Assembly (NCBI GenBank): GCA_002353285.1
Contig: DEJJ01000024.1
Span: forward strand, 1 to 14,922
Direction of reading: 5' to 3'
Length of the DNA stretch: 14,922 nucleotides
DNA from: Porphyromonadaceae bacterium UBA2751
GTDB taxonomy: Bacteria; Bacteroidota; Bacteroidia; Bacteroidales; Muribaculaceae
The notes under the pieces were generated by a model. It ran no database searches, was not told the DNA's origin, and was given only the letters and a program-made list of their open reading frames with translations. The number at the start of each line of letters is the position of its first letter. Position 1 is the first letter of the stretch. The position numbers and the translations under genes are program-made. This document shows, in pieces, positions 5,882-12,435 of the stretch.

Positions 5882-6667
5882 TTATTTCACGCTATATCCG
5901 TCGCGCTTGGCACGCTGGCGCATGCGCTCAATGCGCTTGTCGAAGTCGGGGTGCGACGAGAAAGCCCTCAGCCACTTGTCGTAGCGCGAGCTGTTCTTGC
6001 CCTCCGACAGCTTTTTCATTTTCTTGAAGGCCAGGCCCATGGCCCACGGGTTGCGTCCGTTTTTCTTCAGGAAGTCGTAGCCGTAGTCGTCGGCCTGAGT
6101 CTCATGAGTGCGTGAGTGCTTGGCAGTGAGGGCAATGCTGCTGAGCTCGCCCAGATAAGAGTCGCTAAGCGCTGCCCACGTGTCGCTGCCCGAGCCAATC
6201 ACGTCGCTGGCGGCACTGCGCAACAAAGCGCTGCGCCATGCTTTCTTGGAGTGCTTGAGTGCCACATGGCCTATCTCGTGACCTATCACACCCAGCAGCT
6301 CGTTGTCGTCGAGGATGTCCATGAGCGCGCTGAACACCCTCACGCTGCCGTCGGGGCAGGCGAATGCGTTGACATCGCTCGTCTTATACACCTTGAAATT
6401 CAGCTTTATTCCGCCAGCGCTTGTCATGCCGCGAGTGAGCCGCTTGAGCCGCTTGGTGTAGGGGCTCGATGAGCTGCACACCGTGTTGCTGGCATCCATC
6501 TGCTTTACCTCGCTGCGTACCGCCTCTGCCAGATCCTCGTCGGTGATAGTAGCTGCTGTGCCAGCCTTCAGGGCACCCTGCAGCAAGCGCCCCCAGTCGG
6601 TGGCTTGAGCCGCAACTGCGGTCCACATCGTTAGTAATAGTGCTATGGCAAGTTTCTTGGTCATCAT
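5882..6667 (-). CDS. M48 family zinc metallopeptidase (LoiP/BepA-like)
   Basis: The product is a periplasmic zinc peptidase of the M48 family, whose relatives LoiP and BepA degrade or help assemble outer-membrane proteins. From the start at 6667 it has 261 residues: a signal peptide (MMTKKLAIALLLTMWTAVAAQA), then the catalytic GHEIGH motif (HExxH at about 130-134) and the third zinc ligand Glu in HETQADDYGYDFL (about 189). A C-terminal SHPDFDKRIERM segment (from about 238) is typical of the family. DVNAFACPDGSVRVFSALMDIL just before HExxH is also characteristic. The frame can be extended to 6772, but this would overlap the upstream gene and bury the signal peptide; Met at 6664 is an equal alternative start. 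It is the middle gene of a three-gene operon, 56 bp after the coiled-coil protein gene. Confidence 0.9.
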   Translation of the reverse strand: MMTKKLAIALLLTMWTAVAAQATDWGRLLQGALKAGTAATITDEDLAEAVRSEVKQMDASNTVCSSSSPYTKRLKRLTRGMTSAGGIKLNFKVYKTSDVNAFACPDGSVRVFSALMDILDDNELLGVIGHEIGHVALKHSKKAWRSALLRSAASDVIGSGSDTWAALSDSYLGELSSIALTAKHSRTHETQADDYGYDFLKKNGRNPWAMGLAFKKMKKLSEGKNSSRYDKWLRAFSSHPDFDKRIERMRQRAKRDGYSVK

Positions 6668-6723
6668 CGATAAAAAAAGCTCGCCTGCGCATGGTGGCAA
6701 GGAGCTTCTTGTAGTGTGTGAAG

Positions 6724-7398
6724 TTATCGCAATGTGAATGATTTCTGCTTGAGGCACATGTCGCCCATCCACACCTCATATCGGTAGGTTCCAGCCTTGA
6801 AGTGGCCTCGGTCGGCACCTCCCCATCCGCTCAGCGACATGGTGATCACACCTGGCTCTACTGGGTCGATCTTGAACGAATAAGAGTAGCCCGCTGGCGA
6901 TGAGGAGCCAGTGACGAGTTTGTCCTCGTTGTCATAGAGCCTTACCAGCAACTCGGCCTTAGTGCCTGGCTTGAGTCCCATGTACTTGATGCGCGGCATG
7001 AGGTACATTGAGTTGGCAGCCACAATGTCGCCTCCTCCCACCACCTTGCCGCTGCCATCGGCATTGTTCACTTCCATCTCGGTGATATAGATGGGGAACA
7101 TTGTCTTGATTGAGTCGCACTCGAGTTCGTAACGCTCCCTGAGCTCCTTCTCACGACGCAGGCTCACCTTGGTGGTGTCGAGCTCAATCTTGAGCATGGC
7201 GTTCTCCTTTTGCAACTGCGAGATTTGGTTCTTGGCATCTTTGAGGCCTGCCTTAGCATTGTCGGAGTCCTGATGCAGGAAGTAGACTCCCGCCAGGCTT
7301 GCCAGCAGTAGTAATGCAAGCACTATTGCTGCCTTCAAAGCTCCCCTGCCTCGCTTTTTTGTTGCGCCCGAGGTGATGTTTTCGTCGTCGTGTTTCAT
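6724..7398 (-). CDS. Single-pass membrane protein with coiled coil and beta-rich C-terminal domain
   Basis: The 224-residue product has a short charged cytoplasmic N-terminus (MKHDDENITSGATKKRGRG), one membrane segment (about 21-41), a heptad-like coiled coil (about 48-97, with LKDAKNQISQLQKENAMLKI), and a beta-rich outer domain (about 102-224). The outer domain ends in GTYRYEVWMGDMCLKQKSFT, a pattern seen in Bacteroidetes Ig-like domains (inference). I know no named family. The frame extends to 7518, but the predicted start of transcription near 7470 and the natural N-terminus favour the ATG at 7398. It is the first gene of the operon with the M48 peptidase and the small lipoprotein, so it may act as an envelope scaffold or partner of the peptidase. 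Confidence 0.8.
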   Translation of the reverse strand: MKHDDENITSGATKKRGRGALKAAIVLALLLLASLAGVYFLHQDSDNAKAGLKDAKNQISQLQKENAMLKIELDTTKVSLRREKELRERYELECDSIKTMFPIYITEMEVNNADGSGKVVGGGDIVAANSMYLMPRIKYMGLKPGTKAELLVRLYDNEDKLVTGSSSPAGYSYSFKIDPVEPGVITMSLSGWGGADRGHFKAGTYRYEVWMGDMCLKQKSFTLR

Positions 7399-7476
7399 AT
7401 TTCTTGTGGTTGAAAATGTGCAACTTAAAATTGCTTGACTTGTTGTTGTGCCCGAGAGGGCGATAGTAATGTGACG

Positions 7477-7484
7477 CAAAGTTA
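7477..7484 (-). promoter_or_regulatory. Likely -7 box of the envelope operon
   Basis: TAACTTTG on the minus strand is a perfect TAnnTTTG box; no TTTG-like box lies 19-21 bp upstream (GTTG at 7501-7504 is only 16 bp away). The predicted leader of about 72 nt contains a small GCCC/GGGC hairpin (7450-7461). Confidence 0.45.
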
Positions 7485-7580
7485 GGAAACTTTTCACAAA
7501 CAACCGCGACAATGCCATCGTTTTTTATGTTAAAATGATATTTCGCTATTAAGGTGTAAAAACTGGAAAGAGTGCCACCC

Positions 7581-7622
7581 AAAAAAAGTGTGAGGGCGAT
7601 TTTTCACAAAGTCGCCCCCACA
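7581..7622 (-). terminator. Intrinsic terminator in the gene-free stretch
   Basis: Positions 7589-7599 pair with 7612-7622 with one mismatch; on the minus strand the stem is followed by seven T (A 7581-7587) after one base. It closes the candidate RNA at 7582-7703 and also shields the envelope operon from readthrough. Confidence 0.75.
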
Positions 7623-7703
7623 GGATTTTAGAGTATGAGAAAATTTACTTTATGTGTTTCTTCTTATTGATATTAAATCAAGAAAAGTATTTTTTTTATT
7701 TTC
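7582..7703 (-). ncRNA. Candidate ~120-nt intergenic small RNA
   Basis: A minus-strand promoter (7710-7741) predicts a start near 7703, and an intrinsic terminator (7581-7622) stands about 120 nt downstream. No coding frame of note lies between. The body is AT-rich with a GC-rich 3' hairpin and a T-tail, the usual architecture of a trans-acting small RNA. It is bounded upstream by the terminator of the multi-HTH gene, so it would be an independent transcription unit. Expression is inferred only from these signals. Confidence 0.5.
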
Positions 7704-7709
7704 GATGCG

Positions 7710-7741
7710 CAAATATATATTAATTATTTCAAAAAAGCAAG
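7710..7741 (-). promoter_or_regulatory. Promoter of the candidate small RNA
   Basis: CTTG (7738-7741, one mismatch to TTTG), 20 bp, then TATATTTG (7710-7717), a perfect TAnnTTTG box. The -33 box touches the foot of the neighbouring terminator hairpin. Confidence 0.55.
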
Positions 7742-7779
7742 AAAAAGTGACATTTTTTTATAAAAAACATCACTTTTTT
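7741..7779. terminator. Bidirectional terminator behind the multi-HTH gene
   Basis: Positions 7742-7750 pair with 7770-7778, and an inner A/T stem (7753-7758 with 7762-7767) extends the hairpin. T-runs lie on both strands, so it can stop transcription of the gene ending at 7836 as well as plus-strand readthrough. Confidence 0.7.
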
Positions 7780-7835
7780 CTCTTATCTAAATTGGTTGTG
7801 TGCATTGTGGCGTGCAATATGGCGCGGTTGAGTTT

Positions 7836-9440
7836 TCATTTGTCGGCCCTATTGTGGCCAGTTTTCTTGCGGCTGTTGAATTGTGGATACTTGTGGCTAT
7901 AGGCCTTGAGGCAAAAGTGGGTTGAATCATTGCTGTCGACCTTGCACACATTGGTGATATAAGTGCGTAATGAACTGTCGGTTATCGAGTAGCCCCGCTC
8001 AATGAGTTCTTTCTTGATATCATTGTAGTGAAACAGGATGTTGTGCTCGGCATAGTCTCTCACGGCAGCCTGCATGGTAGGTAGACTACTTGTTGCATAT
8101 CGCCACTTGACACCGCCCTCCTGGGTGGGAGCGAAACCATAGCGCCTCAAGGTGCTGATGTTGGTGGTCAAGTGCTGGCCATATTTTTTGAAGTACATGT
8201 CAAGTAGCTCGCTCTTAGTAATCGTGTCATGCTCAAGGCAGTGATCATACATCATCCTGGCGGCTCGGTCCTGGTGAGTTTGCAGCAATTTAGCTTTGAT
8301 TCTCACGCCATTCTCGCTCTTCTCAACAATCGAGTCGCACGAGAGGATGTTCTCAATGAAGGTGCTGTCGGTGCAGGCTTCGAATTTCGAGTATTGAGGC
8401 GATGCCATGATTTTAGCCTTGAGTGTTGCGACGGGGGCTGGTGTGATCTGGTCACAGATGCTGCGCATGGCGCATTTGGCCAGGCCGCTGTAATTTCCCC
8501 TTTCTCCCGATAGAACCACAAAGTTAACGTCGTGGGTGACCTTGACCATATCGTAGCCCATGAGCTCGAGGTCTTCCTCGCAAAATTCTTGTGGGCACTC
8601 GTGGTAGGGGATGCAAATGAGCTTTGCGCTATTGAGCATCTCGCTAAGTAGCTCGTTGACATGCAGATTCACGCACAGCGTCTTGGGGTTAATAATCAAG
8701 TCGTTAAGAAAATCCTTGCGGCACTTCCTCACCATCTCATAGCTCTTGCCTAACTTAGCCATTACCTGGTCGATGGTAAGATGATTGACATAAAACTCAT
8801 GCAGCACATTACTACGTGTGCCCTGCCAGTAGACTAATTCTTTTGCATACATTGGGTTGCCTTCTCGCTGCTTGATGATATCAAGAAATTCCTTGATGGC
8901 AAGATGCAGGTTGGCTGTAATGCCCTTGCTGGTGTCGACCACACTTGGAAGCCACTTTGTTGTGATATACTCCTCACACTCCTCAAGAATCGTGTTGAGG
9001 TTATTGATGAGAATAGCCTTCCATTTCAGTGCTATCTTTTCCCACTCCTGGCGCCCGCTGGTGCGTGCCAGTGGTTCAAATGTGTAGAGATTGCCCAGGT
9101 TGGAGACTTCTCTTGTGAGCCTGTTGGAATATCGTTTATATTCTTGCTGGTCAACATATTGTTTCATGTTGGCGATTGAAATCTTGTTGAGGCGAGTTGC
9201 AATGTTGAGGTCAATAACCATTGTCTCATTATTGACTGGCTTATTGCTAAGTAAGCCTTTCTCTACAATCACATTGTATAGGTCGCGGTAGGGCTTGTTG
9301 TTGTGCACACCACTCTTTTCTCTCAGTTCAATCCAGTCGACAAATTCCTTGAGCGTCATCTCAAGCACGCCCAGGAATTTTCTTTTCTCATCGGTTTTGT
9401 TAAGGTTGTCGAGCAAGTCTTTTATTTGTTGAATCTTCAT
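7836..9440 (-). CDS. Predicted DNA-binding protein with several helix-turn-helix/winged-helix segments, unknown function
   Basis: The product has 534 residues, no signal peptide and no membrane segment, and should be cytoplasmic. I recognise no named family. An N-terminal helical half (1-200) is followed by a segment resembling sigma-factor region 4 or a similar HTH (about 213-248, LTIDQVMAKLGKSYEMVRKC), where LTIDQVMAKLG and SYEMVRKCRKDFL would be the two helices. A middle part has several Cys (C256, C276, C282, C287, C323, C329) but no clear zinc motif. Two winged-helix-like segments follow: about 389-449 (ITKSELLDMYFKKYGQHLTT, wing GGVKWRY) and about 455-518 (FHYNDIKKELIERGYSITDS). The tail is basic (SRKKTGHNRADK). 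It is a single-gene unit with a near-perfect promoter and its own terminator. A regulator or chromatin-type protein is the simplest guess, from shape only. Confidence 0.8.
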   Translation of the reverse strand: MKIQQIKDLLDNLNKTDEKRKFLGVLEMTLKEFVDWIELREKSGVHNNKPYRDLYNVIVEKGLLSNKPVNNETMVIDLNIATRLNKISIANMKQYVDQQEYKRYSNRLTREVSNLGNLYTFEPLARTSGRQEWEKIALKWKAILINNLNTILEECEEYITTKWLPSVVDTSKGITANLHLAIKEFLDIIKQREGNPMYAKELVYWQGTRSNVLHEFYVNHLTIDQVMAKLGKSYEMVRKCRKDFLNDLIINPKTLCVNLHVNELLSEMLNSAKLICIPYHECPQEFCEEDLELMGYDMVKVTHDVNFVVLSGERGNYSGLAKCAMRSICDQITPAPVATLKAKIMASPQYSKFEACTDSTFIENILSCDSIVEKSENGVRIKAKLLQTHQDRAARMMYDHCLEHDTITKSELLDMYFKKYGQHLTTNISTLRRYGFAPTQEGGVKWRYATSSLPTMQAAVRDYAEHNILFHYNDIKKELIERGYSITDSSLRTYITNVCKVDSNDSTHFCLKAYSHKYPQFNSRKKTGHNRADK

Positions 9441-9475
9441 GCCGATAATATTTTTATAACAAAAATAAGGTGTAA

Positions 9476-9504
9476 GAGGCAGATGCTAACCTCATTAGCG
9501 CCTC
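9476..9504 (-). promoter_or_regulatory. Leader hairpin of the multi-HTH gene
   Basis: GAGGC (9476-9480) pairs with GCCTC (9500-9504) and GCTAA (9485-9489) with TTAGC (9495-9499), leaving a 4-nt bulge and a 5-nt loop. It starts about 4 nt from the predicted mRNA 5' end, so it could protect the transcript or act in regulation. Confidence 0.4.
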
Positions 9505-9514
9505 AAGCGCACAA

Positions 9515-9546
9515 CAAAGGTAGGCAATATTGCTGATGTTGCCAAA
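9515..9546 (-). promoter_or_regulatory. Promoter of the multi-HTH gene
   Basis: Perfect TTTG (9543-9546), 20 bp, perfect TACCTTTG (9515-9522). Predicted start near 9508, giving a leader of about 68 nt before the ATG at 9440. Confidence 0.75.
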
Positions 9547-9602
9547 TTATTTGCGTTAATTTAGTTAAACTTGAGGGCCAATGCGAGTAGTGCCCTTGCC
9601 GC

Positions 9603-10436
9603 CTACTTCAATTGCTCGGCTGGGATGAGAGATGGGTCGAACATCACTTTCGAGTGGTTGTTCCACTGCAAGTGGCGGTCGAGAAGCTGGCCTGTGGAGC
9701 GGTCGAAGGTCTCGCGGTAGATCTTCGACACGCGGTAGAAGTGGCCGTCGGCTTCTTGCCTGAAGCAATGTCCCTCTTCCACAAGGCGATAGGTGGTAGG
9801 GAACTCCTGTGTGGTGCGAAGCTCGGTTATCAACTCATCGCCCTCACACCAAGCACACACCTGAACTGGTTGCTGCGTGTCGTTGCGGAAGCGGTAGTCC
9901 ACAAAGTTGTAGTTGACCGAGGTTCCGGCGCTGTAAGGCACGCGCACGCCGCCCGGATCGGGAGCGAGGGCATCGCTGTGATGATGCAGCTCGGTGATGG
10001 TCATGGGACTGTGCATTACCAGCAGGTTGATGGTGTTGGCAAGGTTGCACAGGCCACCACCCACGCCTGCCACAAGTTTGCCGTTGACAATCACTCGGCC
10101 CTCGGCAAACCCATTGCGCTTTGAAGTCTTTCCCACAAGTTTCCAGAACGAGAACGTCTCGCCAGGATTAATTATCACCCCGTTGATGTGACTGCAAGCG
10201 AGCCTGATGTTGTCGGCCTTGTTGAGTTGCAGCTGCGGGTCGATGCCAGGACCGCGTTTTATCATGTGGTTGCTACTGCTGTAGACTACCACAGGCAATT
10301 TCTCATCGGCAATTTGCCTGGCAAAGCGTTCCTTTCCCATCAAGTCCTTGATGTGACGGGTAACAATCTGTTTTTGCAACGCAATGGCATAAGTTGTAGG
10401 ACTTATCTCACAAAAGAGTTTGCGCTTCTTTCCCAT
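9603..10436 (-). CDS. VanW-like family protein
   Basis: The 277-residue product contains the VanW domain over about 73-195: NPGETFSFWKLVGKTSKRNG (90-109), the glycine-rich GVGGGLCNLANT (124-135), HHHSDALAPDPGG (151-163) and SVNYNFVDYRFRN (173-185). VanW was first found in some vancomycin-resistance clusters, but its biochemical role is unknown and most homologues are unrelated to resistance. No van ligase or sensor genes are nearby, so this should not be read as a resistance gene. There is no signal peptide. It is the last gene of the minus-strand lepB operon, 11 bp below the HAD phosphatase, with only a weak inverted repeat (9574-9578 with 9592-9596) behind it. Confidence 0.9.
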   Translation of the reverse strand: MGKKRKLFCEISPTTYAIALQKQIVTRHIKDLMGKERFARQIADEKLPVVVYSSSNHMIKRGPGIDPQLQLNKADNIRLACSHINGVIINPGETFSFWKLVGKTSKRNGFAEGRVIVNGKLVAGVGGGLCNLANTINLLVMHSPMTITELHHHSDALAPDPGGVRVPYSAGTSVNYNFVDYRFRNDTQQPVQVCAWCEGDELITELRTTQEFPTTYRLVEEGHCFRQEADGHFYRVSKIYRETFDRSTGQLLDRHLQWNNHSKVMFDPSLIPAEQLK

Positions 10437-10447
10437 GTTTCTCAGTA

Positions 10448-10978
10448 TTATTTAATTTCGGTATTGATTGACACGTCAAGCTCAGGCTTGCGATGGCGAT
10501 ATAGCCACAGCACCACCTTTTCAAGGTTGCGCCTGATGCCTTTCTTCTCCTTCTTGTAGTAGCCTATATATTTGACCAGAATGCTCGCCAGGCCAGCACG
10601 GTTGGCGCCCAAGATGTCGGTGAACACCTGGTCGCCTATCACCACTGCCTCGCTGGGTTTCACGCCAAGCATTTTCACTGCTTGGTGATAACAGGCGGGA
10701 CTTGGCTTTCCTGCCTCCTCGATGTAGAGGGTGCTGAAGTTGGCCATGAAGCGTTCAATGCGCTTGCGGTTGTTGTTGCTCAGCAGCAGCGTTTTCCATC
10801 CCATTGCATGCAGGATGTTGAAGTAGTTGTCGATAGCTGGTGTGCAATCGGCTCCATGTGGCACGAGCGTGTTGTCGATGTCGATAATGAGTGCTTTGAA
10901 GCCCATTCTCATGAGCTTCTCATAGTTGATCGACATCACGTCCTCAACATAGCAGCTTGGATAGAATAGCTTGAGCAT
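10448..10978 (-). CDS. YqeG-family HAD phosphatase
   Basis: The 176-residue product has all four HAD motifs: I, DIDNTLV (Asp33 nucleophile, Asp35 acid/base); II, LLLSNN (Ser67); III, Lys91 in EEAGKPSP; IV, VIGDQVFTDILGAN (Asp116, Asp121). Length, the early position of motif I and the N-terminal FYPSCYVEDVMSINYEKL match the YqeG group (HAD IIIA). That group includes phosphatidylglycerophosphate phosphatases of the Gep4 type, so a role in phospholipid synthesis is possible; the substrate here is inference. It sits 7 bp after the TIM-barrel gene and 11 bp before the vanW-like gene, which implies translation from one message. Confidence 0.88.
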   Translation of the reverse strand: MLKLFYPSCYVEDVMSINYEKLMRMGFKALIIDIDNTLVPHGADCTPAIDNYFNILHAMGWKTLLLSNNNRKRIERFMANFSTLYIEEAGKPSPACYHQAVKMLGVKPSEAVVIGDQVFTDILGANRAGLASILVKYIGYYKKEKKGIRRNLEKVVLWLYRHRKPELDVSINTEIK

Positions 10979-10985
10979 AGAGTTA

Positions 10986-11663
10986 TTATTGCGACATGTA
11001 GTCGCACACTTTATTCACTTGCTCAACGAAGGAGCCGCCAAATTTATTCTCAAAGAAAGCACCACCTATGGTGAACGCCCAGGGGGCAGCATTGCGCACC
11101 TGGTCAAGCCGCTCGTAGCTGTCGATGCTGCCAGCCAGGCACACCGGAGCGCCTGTGCCTGCCACCACGGCCTCGTTGAGCGCCACAGCATCGCCCGTGA
11201 AGCGATAGCCCAGCAGGTCGATGCCATAGGCACCACGCTCAATGTAGCTGCGTGCCTCGGCTATCATGCCCTCGATAGTGCCCTCAAGCACCGATGGCCG
11301 CCCAGTGACCTTGCCCACAAAGGGCATATACTTGATGCCATGTTCATGGCAGTAATCATTGATGGAATCAAAGAACTTGGTGCCCATGAGCACATCGCAA
11401 CCGCATGCAGCGGCGATTCTTGCGCCCTCAAGCCCTTCCTGCTCACTATAGGCCACCACCTCAAGGAAGGTGGTCTTGCCACACTCCTTCATGTGGGCAT
11501 ATAGTGCCTTCATCTGGTCGAGCGGTAGCGGATGCTCCTTGAAGCCCCAAAATTTTGCTTTAGAATTTTTGCATTGCTCAAACACCTGCGCTGCGTTCTC
11601 GACAGTGTAATCGTGCCAAGTGAGCATGACAATTAGTTCGGGATGATGTTGCATAGTTTTCAC
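10986..11663 (-). CDS. TIM-barrel (phosphate-binding type) protein of unknown reaction
   Basis: The 225-residue product shows the eight-strand pattern of a small TIM barrel: IVMLTW (11-16), FWGFKEH (38-44), FLEVVAYS (66-73), DVLMGTKF (90-97), KYMPFVGKV (111-119), GIDLLGYRF (147-155), PVCLAGSI (173-180) and AFTIGGAFF (196-204). The glycines in CLAGSI and TIGGAFF lie where this superfamily binds a phosphate group. Lys42 and Glu43, Glu68, Lys96, Lys118 and Asp149 at strand ends are candidate active-site residues. It resembles sugar-phosphate epimerases or HisA/KGPDC-like barrels in shape, but I cannot name the substrate. Its start overlaps the stop of the WbqC-like gene by 4 bp (ATGA-type coupling), and the HAD phosphatase follows 7 bp later. 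Confidence 0.75.
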   Translation of the reverse strand: MKTMQHHPELIVMLTWHDYTVENAAQVFEQCKNSKAKFWGFKEHPLPLDQMKALYAHMKECGKTTFLEVVAYSEQEGLEGARIAAACGCDVLMGTKFFDSINDYCHEHGIKYMPFVGKVTGRPSVLEGTIEGMIAEARSYIERGAYGIDLLGYRFTGDAVALNEAVVAGTGAPVCLAGSIDSYERLDQVRNAAPWAFTIGGAFFENKFGGSFVEQVNKVCDYMSQ

Positions 11664-12334
11664 TGTAGGTTGTTTTTTAGGTTAAAGTCGTTGGCCATTT
11701 TAAGTAATGTGAACACGGCCTCGCGCCCCTCGTTCATGAGCAAGTCAAGGATGCTGAGCCCAGCGGTGAACTCCTGGCGGCCACGCGACCACATCTGGTA
11801 GTAGGGCACATTGGCAATGGGCAACTTGTCGCCTCGCTTGCCACCCATCTTGCCACGCAGGTCAATGGCCCCTCGCTCGAGTGCCTGCTCCACCTCCTCG
11901 CTGGTTGTGACCACTGTAGTGCTGATGGGCAAGTCCATGAAGTCGACAATGAGCTGGTGCAGCTGGATGTTCAAGTCGAGCAACCGCTGTTGCGAGCCAC
12001 TGGCAATGATGCTGTGCAAGTCATCGGCCACGAAGTCGAAAAATGGACTCTTGCCGTAGCTCGAGAACAGTGCTCCCCAGTGCAGGTGCCGCCAGTTGCC
12101 ATGTTCGCTCAGCAGCACATCCTGCATCATCACTGGCATGGCATTGGTGCTGCCCACGAGTGGTACCGTGAGCTTGACTGGGCCGTTAGGTGCATCAATC
12201 ACATAGCGATGGTGGCTGTGGCGCAATGGCAACTGGCGCTCGGTGGCATCAATCACCACCTCGCCAGCCTTGACCATGGCGGCATAGCACCGCACATCGC
12301 CAGCACACATGCTTCCTATTAATGCACAACTCAT
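11660..12334 (-). CDS. WbqC-like family protein
   Basis: The 224-residue product matches the WbqC family: an N-terminal CALIGSMCAGDVRCYAAMVK aligned with the usual first strand-helix, NGPVKLTVPL (50-59), WRHLHWGALFSSYGKSPFFD (81-100), and the C-terminal YYQMW (178-182) with SILDLLMNEG (194-203). WbqC-like proteins occur in O-antigen loci and near lepB in Bacteroidetes; an aminotransferase-related or sugar-modifying role is suspected but not established. The start at 12334 lies inside the first unit of an AT-rich 19-bp tandem repeat, so the repeat supplies the start codon. A later Met (residue 9) would cut into the conserved first strand. It overlaps the TIM-barrel gene by 4 bp. Confidence 0.85.
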   Translation of the reverse strand: MSCALIGSMCAGDVRCYAAMVKAGEVVIDATERQLPLRHSHHRYVIDAPNGPVKLTVPLVGSTNAMPVMMQDVLLSEHGNWRHLHWGALFSSYGKSPFFDFVADDLHSIIASGSQQRLLDLNIQLHQLIVDFMDLPISTTVVTTSEEVEQALERGAIDLRGKMGGKRGDKLPIANVPYYQMWSRGRQEFTAGLSILDLLMNEGREAVFTLLKMANDFNLKNNLQ

Positions 12335-12435
12335 AATTCAATGCGCAATTTATAATTCAATGCACAATTCATAATGCATAATGCATAATGTGCTCTCCCC
12401 TCTCACTCTTTCCTCTCTCCTCTCTCCTCTCCCCT
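12323..12435. repeat. 19-bp tandem repeat plus pyrimidine tract
   Basis: Three degenerate 19-bp units (12323-12341, 12342-12360, 12361-12379) with the core TGCACAATTCATAATTCAA are followed by a short TAATGCATAATG stretch. Then comes a 43-base pyrimidine tract (12393-12435) with one purine (A12405). The block fills the gap between lepB and the WbqC-like gene, taking in the stop of the first and the start of the second. On the mRNA the tract is almost pure purine. Confidence 0.75.

Noticed and set aside
7654..7902. 82-codon plus-strand frame
   Set aside because: It crosses a bidirectional terminator and the end of the multi-HTH gene; composition reflects AT-rich intergenic DNA.
9574..9596. Inverted repeat after the vanW-like gene
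   Set aside because: Only 5 bp with a 13-nt loop and no T-run, so not a convincing terminator.
9603..10436. VanW-like gene as a vancomycin-resistance determinant
   Set aside because: No vanHAX or sensor genes are present and VanW-domain proteins are widespread outside resistance clusters.
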